DNA of 64,000 bases from Eurosta solidaginis (lineage: Eukaryota > Arthropoda > Insecta > Diptera > Tephritidae): positions 144,420,941 through 144,484,940 of the forward strand of contig NC_090320.1 of NCBI RefSeq assembly GCF_040869045.1, written 5' to 3'. The translations under genes were made by a program, and so were the position numbers. Positions 21,699 through 33,367 of the stretch are shown piece after piece. Numbering within the stretch: position 1 is the first letter of the stretch; every line of letters begins with the position of its first letter. The notes beneath the pieces were generated by a model. It had not been told where the DNA came from and searched no databases. It saw only the letters and a list, made by a program, of their open reading frames with translations.

Positions 21699-22198
21699 TG
21701 TTTAGGCAGGATGCCTAACTTTTCCGCATCTGATTGCGACCCCCCCCAATGCAACTCTGCAAATCGATACTCGATACTCGAATTAATTTATAACCACCCA
21801 CACCATCACCCTCATGCATGTGCATGCATGTACATGCACGTGTATGTGTGCTTTTTGTGAGCACTCATGCATATGAATGTCGGGGTTGATGTGTGGGTGC
21901 CTTTCCCCTCCAAAACGGAGGATTTTGCGGGTCAACGGTTGTAGCTTGCTATACAACCGGCCTCTTTGATTTCAACAGCCGTACCATACGCATCTGCCGC
22001 CAATGATCTCTGCCGTGTTTCTACAATACAGTCAGGTAATATTGTCACCAAAATATTGTACTTCTATTCAATAAAACACATATTATAACGAGAAATCTCG
22101 TCTACTTTCTTATTTCTCTATTTCCACACGTACATCCCCACTGAGATCGACCCGGTGCGCCCACCTCTCGCAAGGATCAGAAGCACCCCGGCTGAACA
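21699..22198 (+). repeat. BEL 3' LTR
   Basis: 500 bp, starting TGTTTAGG and ending GCTGAACA, the direct repeat of 9761-10259. Differences from the 5' copy: A to T in TGATTGCG, one extra C in the C run, C to G and C to A in the segment with GAGCACTCATGCATATGAATG, and C to T in CACACGTACAT. The alternating tract is at 21813-21851. Confidence 0.95.
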
Positions 22199-23138
22199 AA
22201 TGCTAACAAAAACTTTTTTTTTGGTTGAGACTAGCGATTTTTCCAGTTTACAAGAAATAGGATATAAACAAATCACCAGGCGCTACAACCATTAAGTTGA
22301 TAGTGGCTACCGAAAAAATTGGATATTTTTTTGAAAGTTTCTTCTTCTAATCCGCACTTCCTAGATCTGCCATCACTGACTAGGCCTTATTTAAAAGCAC
22401 GTGACACAAGAAAAGCAGAGAGAGAATACCCATCATTAGCCTCTTTTATAAAGTTTAAAATAACTTTGTTAGTCTGGTCTTTGACACTTTGAAGCCCCTG
22501 CTTGGTTCCACATCTTTCCTGCTGATATCGACACTATTTCCAAAAGTTTCACAACTTGTTATTAACAAAATTGCATGCAATTTTCTTTAACTCATTTATA
22601 TGCACTTTTTACTTTCGTAAATTAATATTTTTCCATGAGGATATGTGCTTGACGTTATGCATAATGTAGATGGGTAGAACAAAATTTGCGTGAGTTGCCG
22701 ATTGTGGCTCCATACTTCTTTACATTCCATATGTTAATTTCAGTACTATCGAATGCAAGGAAGAATGGAACTAACTAGGCTGGGTTAATCTAATCACATA
22801 AATTATTACTATTCTTCACGACCGTGTTTGTTATATTTTGTGATATTCATATTTTTAAAGTTCTTTTATATTATACCAGGTGCTTTCGCAAGCGTTGATC
22901 TGCGTAAAATTGTGTATTTAAAGCAGACCTGTTAAATTTGAATTAGCTTGTTTCCCGAGAAAAGCAATTACTAATTGATAACCATTAAAAAAAAATGAAA
23001 AAAAAAATCATGATCTTTTCGATTATTTTTTATTTTTTTTTTATTTTTATTTTTTTTTTTATTATTTTTCCGCTCGTTTGTTCTCGTTTGTTGCATGCAC
23101 GGGATAATTTATACATACAAGGACATTTTGGGATGCAA
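22199..23138. other. BEL right flank and first part of a dispersed repeat
   Basis: 22199-22203 is the right AATGC duplication. No gene is seen after it. From about 22970 the sequence is the left part of a dispersed repeat (A/T-rich tract, then TTTGTTGCATGCACGGGATAATTT) whose second copy lies on the minus strand at about 42735-43110; the foldback element interrupts this copy. Confidence 0.6.
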
Positions 23139-23147
23139 TAGTAAATC
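23139..23147. repeat. Target site duplication, left (TAGTAAATC)
   Basis: The nine bases before the foldback element equal the nine bases after it (28534-28542). The unoccupied copy at 42.97 kb has a single GGTAAATC at this point. Confidence 0.92.
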
Positions 23148-25849
23148 AGGTCTCTTAAGCTAGCCCAACCTTTTCAGCCCAATCAAAAAACGAGACCGTA
23201 CTAAATTGCACAACATTTATTACTAATTTAGTACCGATTAATTAAATTTATTACCCTTGTATTTTAAAAAATATCGAGGGTTGGGCTAGCTTAAGTTTAA
23301 GCCAGCCCAACCCATATGCACAATCAAAAAACGAGACTGTACTAAATTGCACAACATTTATTACTAATTTAGTACCGATTAATTAAATTGATTACCCTTG
23401 TATTTTAAAAAATATCGAGGGTTGGGCTAGCTTAAGTTTAAGCCAGCCCAACCCATATGCACAATCAAAAAACGAGACCGTACTAAACTGCAAAACATTT
23501 ATTACTAATTTAGTACCGGTTAATTAAATTTATTACCCTTGTATTTTATAAAATATCGAGGGTTGGGCTAGCTTAAGTTTAAGCCAACCCAACCCATATG
23601 CACAATCAAAAAACGAGACCGTACTAAACTGCAAAACATTTATTACTAATTTAGTACCGGTTAATTAAATTTATTACCCTTGTATTTTAAAAAATATCGA
23701 GGGTTGGGCTAGCTTAAGTTTAAGCCAGCCCAACCCATATGCACAATCAAAAAACGAGACCGTACTAAACTGCAAAACATTTATTACTAATTTAGTACCG
23801 GTTAATTAAATTTATTACCCTTGTATTTTAAAAAATATCGAGGGTTGGGCTAGCTTAAGTTTAAGCCAGCCCAACCCATATGCACAATCAAAAAACGAGA
23901 CCGTACTAAATTGCACAACATTTATTACTAATTTAGTACCGGTTAATTAAATGTATTACCCTTGTATTTTAAAAAATATCGAGGGTTGGGCTAGCTTAAG
24001 TTTAAGCCAATATGCACAATCAAAAAACGAGACCTTACTAAACTGCAAAACATTTATTACTAATTTAGTACCGGTTAATTAAATTTATTACTCTTTTATT
24101 TTAAAAAATATCGAGGGTTGGGCTAGCTTAAATTTAAGCCAACCCAACCCATATGCACAATCAAAAAACGAGACCGTACTAAACTGCAAAACATTTATTA
24201 CTAATTTAGTACTGGTTAATTAAATTTATTACCCTTGTATTTTAAAAAATATCGAGGGTTGGGCTAGCTTAAGTTTAAGCCAACCCAACCCATATGCACA
24301 ATCAAAAAACGAGACCGTACTAAACTGCAAAACATTTATTACTAATTTAGTACCGGTTAATTAAATTTATTACCCTTGTATTTTAAAAAATATCGAGGGT
24401 TGGGCTAGCTTAAGTTTAAGCCAACCCAACCCATATGCACAATCAAAAAACGAGACCGTACTAAACTGCAAAACATTTATTACTAATTTAGTACCGGGTT
24501 ATTAAATTTATTACCCTTGTATTTTAAAAAATATCGAGGGTTGGGCTAGCTTAAATTTAAGCCAACCCAACCCATATGCACAATCAAAAAACGAGACCGT
24601 ACTAAATTGCACAACATTTATTACTAATTTAGTACCGATTAATTAAATTTATTACCCTTGTATTTTAAAAAATATCGAGGGTTGGGCTAGCTTAAGTTTA
24701 AGCCAACCCAACCCATATGCACAATCAAAAAACGAGACCGTACTAAACTGCAAAACATTTATTACTAATTTAGTACCGGGTTATTAAATTTATTACCCTT
24801 GTATTTTAAAAAATATCGAGGGTTGGGCTAGCTTAAATTTAAGCCAACCCAACCCATATGCACAATCAAAAAACGAGACCGTACTAAATTGCACAACATT
24901 TATTACTAATTTAGTACCGATTAATTAAATTTATTACCCTTATATTTTAAAAAATATCGAGGGTTGGGCTAGCTTAAGTTTAAGCCAACCCAACCCATAT
25001 GCACAATCAAAAAACGAGACCGTACTAAACTGCAAAACATTTATTACTAATTTAGTACCGGTTAATTAAATTTATTACCCTTGTATTTTAAAAAATATCG
25101 AGGGTCGGGCTAGCTTAAATTTAAGCCAACCCAACCCATATGCACAATCAAAAAACGAGACCGTACTAAACTGCAAAACATTTATTACTAATTTAGTACC
25201 GGTTAATGAAATTTATTACTCTTTTATTTTAAAAAATATCGAGGGTTGGGCTAGCTTAAATTTAAGCCAACCCAACCCATATGCACAATCAAAAAACGAG
25301 ACCGTACTAAACTGCAAAACATTTATTACTAATTTAGTACCGGTTAATGAAATTTATTACTATTTTATTTTAAAAAATATCGAGGGTTGGGCTAGCTTAA
25401 ATTTAAGCCAACCCAACCCATATGCACAATCAAAAAACGAGACCGTACTAAACTGCAAAACATTTATTACTAATTTAGTACTGGTTAATTAAATTTATTA
25501 CTCTTTTATTTTAAAAAATATCGAGGGTTGGGCTAGCTTAAGTTTAAGCCAGCCCAACCCATATGCACAATCAAAAAACGAGACCGTACTAAACTGCAAA
25601 ACATTTATTACTAATTTAGTACTGGTTAATTAAATTTATTACCCTTGTATTTTAAAAAATATCGAGGGTTGGGCTAGCTTAAGTTTAAGCCAACCCAACC
25701 CATATGCACAATCAAAAAACGAGACCGTACTAAACTGCAAAACATTTATTACTAATTTAGTACCGGTTAATGAAATTTATTACTATTTTATTTTAAAAAA
25801 TATCGAGGGTTGGGCTAGCTTAAATTTAAGCCAGCCCAACCCATATGCA
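23148..25849 (+). repeat. Foldback left arm, 19 units of 141 bp
   Basis: ATATCGAGGGTTGGGCTAGC recurs every 141 bp from 23271 to 25800 (19 copies; one unit near 24010 is shortened by about 9 bp). Each unit also contains AAAAAACGAGACCGTACTAAA and ATTTATTACTAATTTAGTAC. Variant bases define subtypes: GGGTTATTAAAT marks units at about 24496 and 24778, two units apart, so blocks of units have been duplicated. Confidence 0.95.
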
Positions 25850-25862
25850 CAATCAAAAAATA
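25850..25862. other. Centre of the foldback palindrome
   Basis: Thirteen bases, CAATCAAAAAATA, separate CCCATATGCA (25840-25849) from its complement TGCATATGGG (25863-25872). This is the only unpaired part of a 5.4-kb inverted repeat. Confidence 0.9.
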
Positions 25863-28533
25863 TGCATATGGGTTGGGTTGGCTTAAACTTAAGCTAGCCC
25901 AACCCTCGATATTTTTTAAAATAAAATAGTAATAAATTTCATTAACCGGTACTAAATTAGTAATAAATGTTTTGCAGTTTAGTACGGTCTCGTTTTTTGA
26001 TTGTGCATATGGGTTGGGTTGGCTTAAATTTAAGCTAGCCCAACCCTCGATATTTTTTAAAATAAAAGAGTAATAAATTTCATTAACCGGTACTAAATTA
26101 GTAATAAATGTTTTGCAGTTTAGTACGGTCTCGTTTTTTGATTGTGCATATGGGTTGGGTTGGCTTAAATTTAAGCTAGCCCGACCCTCGATATTTTTTA
26201 AAATACAAGGGTAATAAATTTAATTAACCGGTACTAAATTAGTAATAAATGTTTTGCAGTTTAGTACGGTCTCGTTTTTTGATTGTGCATATGGGTTGGG
26301 TTGGCTTAAATTTAAGCTAGCCCAACCCTCGATATTTTTTAAAATACAAGGGTAATAAATTTAATTAACCAGTACTAAATTAGTAATAAATGTTTTGCAG
26401 TTTAGTACGGTCTCGTTTTTTGATTGTGCATATGGGTTGGGTTGGCTTAAATTTAAGCTAGCCCAACCCTCGATATTTTTTAAAATAAAAGAGTAATAAA
26501 TTTCATTAACCGGTACTAAATTAGTAATAAATGTTTTGCAGTTTAGTACGGTCTCGTTTTTTGATTGTGCATATGGGTTGGGTTGGCTTAAATTTAAGCT
26601 AGCCCGACCCTCGATATTTTTTAAAATACAAGGGTAATAAATTTAATTAACCGGTACTAAATTAGTAATAAATGTTTTGCAGTTTAGTACGGTCTCGTTT
26701 TTTGATTGTGCATATGGGTTGGGTTGGCTTAAATTTAAGCTAGCCCAACCCTCGATATTTTTTAAAATACAAGGGTAATAAATTTAATTAACCGGTACTA
26801 AATTAGTAATAAATGTTTTGCAGTTTAGTACGGTCTCGTTTTTTGATTGTGCATATGGGTTGGGTTGGCTTAAACTTAAGCTAGCCCAACCCTCGATATT
26901 TTTTAAAATATAAGGGTAATAAATTTAATTAACCGGTACTAAATTAGTAATAAATGTTTTACAGTTTAGTACGGTCTCGTTTTTTGATTGTGCATATGGG
27001 TTGGGTTGGCTTAAACTTAAGCTAGCCCAACCCTCGATATTTTTTAAAATACAATGGTAATAAATTTAATTAATCGGTACTAAATTAGTAATAAATGTTT
27101 TGCAGTTTAGAACGGTCTCGTTTTTTGATTGTGCATCGATATTTTTAAAATACAAGGGTAATAAATTTAATTAACCGGTACTAAATTAGTAATAAATGTT
27201 TTGCAGTTTAGTACGGTCTCGTTTTTTGATTGTGCATATGGGTTGGGTTGGCTTAAACTTAAGCTAGCCCAACCCTCGATATTTTTTAAAATACAAGGGT
27301 AATAAATTTAATTAACCGGTACTAAATTAGTAATAAATGTTTTGCAGTTTAGTACGGTCTCGTTTTTTGATTGTGTATATGGGTTGGGTTGGCTTAAATT
27401 TAAGCTAGCCCAACCCTCGATATTTTTTAAAATAAAATAGTAATAAATTTCATTAACCGGTACTAAATTAGTAATAAATGTTTTGCAGTTTAGTACGGTC
27501 TCGTTTTTTGATTGTGCATATGGGTTGGGTTGGCTTAAACTTAAGCTAGCCCAACCCTCGATATTTTTTAAAATACAAGGGTAATCAATTTAATTAATCG
27601 GTACTAAATTAGTAATAAATGTTGTGCAATTTAGTACGGTCTCGTTTTTTGATTGTGCATATGGGTTGGGCTGGCTTAAACTTAAGCTAGCCCAACCCTC
27701 GATATTTTTTAAAATACAAGGGTAATAAATTTAAATAACCGGTACTAAATTAGTAATAAATGTTGAGCAGTTTAGTACGGTCTCGTTTTTTGATTGTGCA
27801 TATGGGTTGGGTTGGCTTAAATTTAAGCTAGCCCAACCCTCGATATTTTTCAAAATACAAGGGTAATAAATTTAATTAACCGGTACTAAATTAGTAATAA
27901 ATGTTTTGCAGTTTAGTACGGTCTCGTTTTTTGATTGTGTATATGGGTTGGGTTGGCTTAAATTTAAGCTAGCCCAACCCTCGATATTTTTTAAAATAAA
28001 ATAGTAATAAATTTCATTAACCGGTACTAAATTAGTAATAAATGTTTTGCAGTTTAGTACGGTCTCGTTTTTTGATTGTGCATATGGGTTGGGTTGGCTT
28101 AAACTTAAGCTAGCCCAACCCTCGATATTTTTTAAAATACAAGGGTAATCAATTTAATTAATCGGTACTAAATTAGTAATAAATGTTGTGCAATTTAGTA
28201 CGGTCTCGTTTTTTGATTGTGCATATGGGTTGGGCTGGCTTAAACTTAAGCTAGCCCAACCCTCGATATTTTTTAAAATACAAGGGTAATAAATTTAAAT
28301 AACCGGTACTAAATTAGTAATAAATGTTGAGCAGTTTAGTACGGTCTCGTTTTTTGATTGTGCATATGGGTTGGGCTGGCTTAAACTTAAGCTAGCCCAA
28401 CCCTCGATATTTTTTAAAATACAAGGGTAATAAATTTAATTAATCGGTACTAAATTAGTAATAAATGTTGTGGAATTTAGTACGGTCTCGTTTTTTAATT
28501 GGGCTGAAAAGGTTGGGCTAGCTTAAGAGACCT
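25863..28533 (-). repeat. Foldback right arm, 19 units of 141 bp
   Basis: The reverse complement of the left-arm unit, 19 copies between 25907 and 28405. One unit near 27137 has lost about 40 bp. The markers TTGTGTATATGGG at 27371 and 27935, and the subtypes after each, are 564 bp apart, which is exactly four units: a higher-order duplication inside the arm. Confidence 0.95.
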
Positions 28534-29214
28534 TAGTAAATCGTAAGCGCTTATCGATGGTATATGAGCGTTTATGTAAACATATTCTCCGGTAAGTATA
28601 TACACGTGCATATTTTACTACACACATTGTATAAAATAATGTTGGATCGAAAACGGCGAATTGTCTAATTGCCCAGACAATATATAAAAAAATGTGGGAT
28701 TCATAGGCTGGCACCCAAAAGCTTTCATTTAGCAACGATCCTTTATGATTTCATCCTTTAGCCAATTTGGTTATACCCAAAATAAATATATCCACTATTT
28801 TGGATTACTTACGGCTATGCACTGATTGTTTTGTACATACAAGTACATTGGTGGATGTAACGTTATGTCGTGAGCGCTTATCTAGACATATGGGTATATA
28901 AATACATATCCACCTATAAATTATCGTGTCTATAAATGAATCCGACGAATACCTTGAGGGGGAATGCGTATAGTTTTACGACAAAACAATATGTATGAGT
29001 AATACTACTTAGGTTGATAGCTTCACTTCCAACTGGAGCGATCCTCTAAATTGTCATTCATCATTATGATCAGTTGTGTAAACAAATGTTGTTATATCCC
29101 AGATAAATTTATTAACATATGTCCATGTATATTAGCTTAAAACTTTTTTTAATTCCTTATGATTAAGTCTAGGATATTTCGTATAAAATTTTATGTTTTG
29201 CAAAGTGAGGCATA
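28534..29214. other. Rest of the dispersed repeat split by the foldback element
   Basis: After the 9-bp duplication the sequence resumes with GTAAGCGCTTATCGA and continues through AAATATATCC(A/G)CTATTTTGGATTA and GGCTATGCACTGAT, all matched by the minus-strand copy at 42735-43000. The match ends at about 28830. Nothing coding is seen. Confidence 0.75.
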
Positions 29215-30012
29215 TTTTTATACCCAGCTGTACTTGTACACAGGGTATTATAACTTTGGATAACGGTTGGTTTTACAGGTATAAAGGAATCGAGATAGAT
29301 ATAGACTTCCATATATCGAAATCATCAGTATCGAAAAAAAATTTTATTGAGCCAAGTCCGTCCGTCCGTCTGTCCGTTAGTCCGCAAAACGCAAAAAACT
29401 GATTATTCAGTAAATAATACACCTAGAATGTTGAAAGTGGACGTATGGACTGATATTGAGACTCTTAATAAAAATTAAAAAAAAAAAAATTAAAATGGGC
29501 GTGGCACCGCCCGCTTGTGACAAAATCCATTTTACAAATATTATCAATAATAAATCATTAAACCTATCGTAACAAAATTCGGTAGTGAGGTTACCGTTAC
29601 TCTAAGGAATGCTTTGAAGAAAAATTAACAAAATCGGTTAAGGACCATTCCCACTTTTATGTAAAATTTGTTTAAAAGGGTCGTGAACGAATAAAATAAG
29701 ATATATCTTTGCAAAAAAGAGCTTTGTGGCAATGGTATTTCATTTCCCAAGTGGATTTATAACAATAAATCAAATGCAAATTTTAAAAAATTGGCGTGGC
29801 ACCGCCCCTTTTCATGACTAAGCAATTTTCTATGCTTCAGGAGCCATAACTCGAAGAAAAATTTGTTCAGAATAGAACCATATGTATATGTATTATTGCG
29901 CAGCCATGTAACACTATTAAGCACGCAAAGCAAACAGCAACAGCGTATCAAGTGTACAGTTGGGTATGTAATGTTCGGTTTCACCCGAACTCAGACTTCC
30001 TTACTTGTTAGT
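29215..30012 (+). repeat. Dispersed fly repeat, apparently complete unit
   Basis: Begins TATACCCAGCTGTACTTGTA, contains GGATAACGGTTGG, a TCCGTCCGTCC run, two GGCGTGGCACCGCCC blocks (near 29509 and 29791) and ends GGTTTCACCCGAACTCAGAC followed by TTCCTTACTTGTT. The middle part (GGATAACGGTTGG to the TCCG run) recurs at 48900-49020. I know this style of repeat from fly genomes; no protein is encoded. It may be a non-autonomous transposon, but I cannot define inverted or hairpin ends. Confidence 0.7.
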
Positions 30013-30090
30013 ACTAACAATGGAAATTCCAAACACATTTGTATGCCTATCATACATTATTTTTTCGACATGGTTGGTTAATTTCCAAGA

Positions 30091-30135
<45 letters not shown>

Positions 30136-30429
30136 AAAAGTCTATAACACCAGTCGACTGATAATACGTATCCTAAAAGACTAGCTTGACCTCAGTATTA
30201 ATTATCAGAAGGCGGAAAACAAAAATTTTGAGTCGTTCAAAAGAAATTAATGAAAAACAAAAATGCTTATTCAATTTCAATTAAATTTATTTAAACTTTT
30301 TAAATACAGGGTTTTAGATGATATCGCTTCTTAAATAAACCTTACAACTATAGTATTAAAAGTGAGTTTAGAATATATAGATTATTAAAAATTAAAGTTT
30401 AATAAGGAAAAAAATCGATCTTAGGAGAC
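30013..30429. other. Spacer with TA microsatellite
   Basis: A (TA)n run at about 30091-30131; otherwise AT-rich with no gene seen. Confidence 0.6.
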
Positions 30430-30544
30430 TTAGGATTTAGCATAGAAAAAAACCTTGGGAAGTATCTGTTGCATTAAAGTTAATACTAGCTATAAATACT
30501 ATTCATAAATATAGTACGCAGTTAAATTATATGATAAACTAGGA

Positions 30545-31665
30545 GTTATTTAGATTGTAAATTAGTGGATTTGTAGATATATCACAGAGACGTTCAAATT
30601 GTTCAGTTATTTTTTCAATACGGTCCGAAACGAGACTGATTTCGTGTTGTGTGTGCAACTTTGTAGTTGAAAAATGCCACGGCAAATCAAACATCATTTT
30701 CAACAACTTATTTTGTTTAACTTGTATTTTTTCAATGTGCGTTTTGGCTCATTTACCCCAAACGGGCATCCATATAAAATTATAGATTGAAAAATAACTT
30801 TAGTAATTGTGGCCTTATTTTCATTACTGTGCTTACATTTTCGGTTTATTAACGGGTACAGAAGTTTTAGAGCTACACTAAATTTAGTTTGAATATATTG
30901 GGCGTGATCTCTAAAAAGTAATTTTGGGTCAAGTACAATTCCAAGATATTTGGTATTGGTCGACCACTGCATCTTATATGCAATACTGGTTTAGAATTGG
31001 TATAGTAACAAGAACTTCTTTTTATTGTGAAAAAGAGGGCTTGAGATTTGTTAACGTTGACTTTACCTCTCCATTTACACAAATAGTCGATGATCATGTT
31101 TAGAGAATACTGTAGTATTTCCACAGACTTTTGACCGAACTTATGGGAATTAAAAATAGCAATGTCATCTGCATACATTGCGTAGTTACAACCAGGTAAT
31201 GTTGGTATATCTGAGCAGTAGATAATATAGAGAATGGGGCTAATAACTGATCCTTGCGGCGGAAAACCGTAGTTAATTAACTTATAAATTAAACCATCAT
31301 GCCACATAGTATCAAAGGCCTTCTCAATATCTAAGGATACGAGGGCAGTGGATTTTTTGCATTAAAGTTTATTTTTATATGCTTCCATAGTCTTTTAATT
31401 GGTGAGTAGTACTATGAAGATAACAGCTACCAAATTTTACATTTCAAGACCTGTTCTAGTATCTTGCTGAGGCTACTTAATAGGCAGATTGGTCGATAGC
31501 TAGTAACAAGATTTTTTTGTTTACCTGCTTTGTGAATAGGAACTCGCAAAAGCCTTCAGAGAACAATGTCGCTTTTCTCTCATTTGTATAAATAATTTCG
31601 CTTTCAGAGACTAGTTGTGGAATTCCTAGGGACTTTTTCCTTAGGACCTTTGTTAAAATCCTCAA
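30545..31665 (-). pseudogene. pol: LINE ORF2 reverse transcriptase fragments
   Basis: The best piece (31307-30873) has YGFPPQGSVISPILYIIYCSDI and the catalytic motif YAMYADDIAIFNS, then LCKWRGKVNVNKSQALFFT. The next (30972-30700) continues with TKYLGIVLDPKLLFRDHAQYI and ILYGCPFG, and a further frame reads MMFDLPWHFSTTKLHT and SDRIEKITEQFERLCDI to the end. An upstream fragment lies at 31665-31477. The YADD pair is intact, but there are at least three frame changes. The order and motifs fit jockey-superfamily LINEs. Confidence 0.8.
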
Positions 31666-31800
31666 TTAAATTCCAGTCGATTGGGACTCTATATCAACCC
31701 CATTGACGGCGGTAACTATTTCTTGTCCTAATAAGTTGTAGTATATGTGGTGGTAAGCTGACATAATGTTTTTTACATGGCACTTTGGGAACTGCCAATC

Positions 31801-32200
31801 TCACAGAATCTGAAATTTTTCTGACAAAAACGCGACATTGTTATCGATTTGGGATTTGCCGTTAATGGAATCCAGTTCCAATGACACATCTAGCAGTGAA
31901 TTATGTAGTACTTCAGTGTTTTTTATCTTCCAATTTGCGTTTTTAAAGTCAAATTGTATAGGAGAGGGGCTCGTGGAATCATTTACCTTAAACATAACCG
32001 CAAGATGGTCCGAGCTTAAGCTGTTTACTGCTGTAGGTGCAGTTATAATATGGGGTATACTTGAGACCACAAGATCAAGAGTTGACGGATTTGATATTGG
32101 TTGAATGTTTGTTGATGTGTGTCGTAAGCAGTGGGAACAACTGAGCATTGAAGACATGTGAGTGCTCCCTATTCCATTGTTTTTGGGATTTGCTCTTTTT
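31801..32200 (-). pseudogene. LINE ORF2 endonuclease C-terminal part
   Basis: Reads NPSTLDLVVSSIPHIITAPT and LSSDHLAVMFKVND, the end of an APE-type endonuclease (catalytic SDH motif present), then the linker toward RT. The N-terminal half of the domain is missing: the frame runs directly from the ORF1 tail into this segment, which indicates an internal deletion. Confidence 0.7.
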
Positions 32201-32218
32201 CTTATTTTGACATAAGCG

Positions 32219-33016
32219 TCACGATTTGTAAGACACGCCAGTCGACTTATGGCTGCAATTGCAGTTTGCGCAGCGTTCAATATTTGGAGTGAGACATTCA
32301 GACGATTTATGCTTTCCAGCGCAGTTCGAGGAGTTTGATTTAACATTACAGTTCTTCTCTCTGTGGCCAAACATTTGACAGTTTCGGCATTGAACTGGTT
32401 TATTCTTCAGTTTTCTCTGAAAATTCCATTTAACTATTGTACGAAAGAGAGGTTTGGCTTTTGTCCGAAGCTCATTGAGCTTAACGGAACCATTCTCGAA
32501 GTTAATAACATAAATAGTGTCAGTGTAATTGTTGTAAACTCTTGTGACGGCCTTTACTTCTTGATATTTAAGACTACGTGCAATGGGTTCGAATTTAATG
32601 TCGTCACTTATTCTGCTGTCGAGACCACTGAGAATCACTTTAAAGGCGCGCTTTTCTTTTTCATCGTGGGAAAAAATTGGAATTCTCCTTCTTTAAGCAT
32701 ATCCCTGGTCAGGTTATATACTTGAATTGATTCGCAAATGATTTTCAGTCCCAAAGAGATTTTCTTAACAACATATTTCGTAATTATTTTTTCTTCAAGC
32801 AGTATAAGAACTGATGCACAATTTTAACACTTTTATTGGTAGCACGAATACTCTTTTCTTTTCAATGAGGTTTTCAGCTTGTGAATCCAGATCAATATCT
32901 TGACCTTCATCATCCATCATTTCTAGAGGAGCCGAGTAGTTATGTCTGGGTGTAGTATCTTTTACCATGGCTTTCCGCGTTTTCGATGAAGGCCCGTATA
33001 GAGTAAGAATAAACAC
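32219..33016 (-). pseudogene. LINE ORF1, Gag-like with zinc knuckles
   Basis: An N-terminal acidic piece (MMDDEGQDIDLDSQAENLIEK, 33016-32795) and, after a broken stretch, a longer piece (32638-32219) with an RNA-binding-type region (VILSGLDSRISDDIKFEPI) and CCHC-like knuckles: CRNCQMFGHREKNC is complete, and two further Cys-rich units follow, with CAG and CANC patterns partly degenerate. ORF1 proteins of this kind coat LINE RNA. Confidence 0.75.
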
Positions 33017-33020
33017 TCCC

Positions 33021-33367
33021 TAAAAGTTATGCAGATAGATCAAAGTTAGGGTAGGACAAAGTCTGCCGGATCTGTTAGTCCATGATATAAAAATGAGTCG
33101 CTGCTAAACGCAAAACTCGAGAAAGGTTGGACCGATTTATTTCATTTTTAAAATATTCCTTGAAGTACGAGGATGATTCTTACGAAGAGAAAAATTCTTT
33201 CCAAGAAGTGTACCAGAAACCGATTTATCCGAAATATTTCTATTCACGGTTCGATTTGCCTGAAATTTAGTATATATGTAGACCTTAGCCTATATTAGTA
33301 TTTACGAAACTTTTTTCCGTAAATTGGAGTGGGGATTCGTTCAATTTGCTTGAAATTTCGTATATAT
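33021..33367. repeat. Minisatellite-like repeat, left half
   Basis: Starts with ATGCAGATAGATCAAAGTTAGGG and contains phrases TTTGC(C/T)TGAAATTT.GTATAT and CCTA.ATTAGTATTTACGAAAC at about 33258 and 33350 spaced by roughly 100 bp. It stops at the gypsy B LTR inside a unit; the other half is at 42357-42735. Confidence 0.7.

Larger units (their letters stand above)
9761..22198 (+). mobile_element. Complete BEL/Pao LTR retrotransposon
   Basis: A 12,438-bp element with two directly repeated LTRs (499 and 500 bp), each starting TG and ending CA, and flanked by a perfect 5-bp duplication AATGC. The LTRs differ by four substitutions and one C in a C run, which means a young insertion. Inside are one gag-pol frame (11218-16461) with two stop codons and a very long 3' region (16462-21698). 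The usual length of BEL/Pao elements is about 6-9 kb; the excess is all in the 3' region. Confidence 0.95.
23148..28533. mobile_element. Foldback-type DNA transposon
   Basis: A 5,386-bp element. It starts AGGTCTCTTAAGCTAGCCC and ends with the exact reverse complement, flanked by the 9-bp duplication TAGTAAATC. Each arm is a tandem array of about 19 units of 141 bp, the left in one orientation (23148-25849) and the right inverted (25863-28533), with a 13-bp centre. There is no transposase gene, so it depends on an enzyme supplied elsewhere. Long inverted arms built of short direct repeats plus a 9-bp duplication are the features of Drosophila FB elements (mobilised with the MULE-type NOF transposase); the family link here is inferred from structure, not from sequence identity. 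Confidence 0.9.
30430..33020 (-). mobile_element. Decayed jockey-like LINE
   Basis: On the minus strand: ORF1 with zinc knuckles (33016-32219), an endonuclease C-terminal piece (about 32200-31801), RT pieces (31665-31307, 31307-30873, 30972-30700) and the ORF2 C terminus, readable to about 30545. At ~2.6 kb it is about half the length of a full jockey-type element. The N-terminal endonuclease and the first part of RT are deleted or unreadable. Confidence 0.8.

Noticed and set aside
23148..28533. Regular repeats resembling a CRISPR array or centromeric satellite
   Set aside because: There are no unique spacers; the 141-bp units are continuous, reverse at a centre point and are bounded by inverted ends with a 9-bp duplication, which is a transposon.
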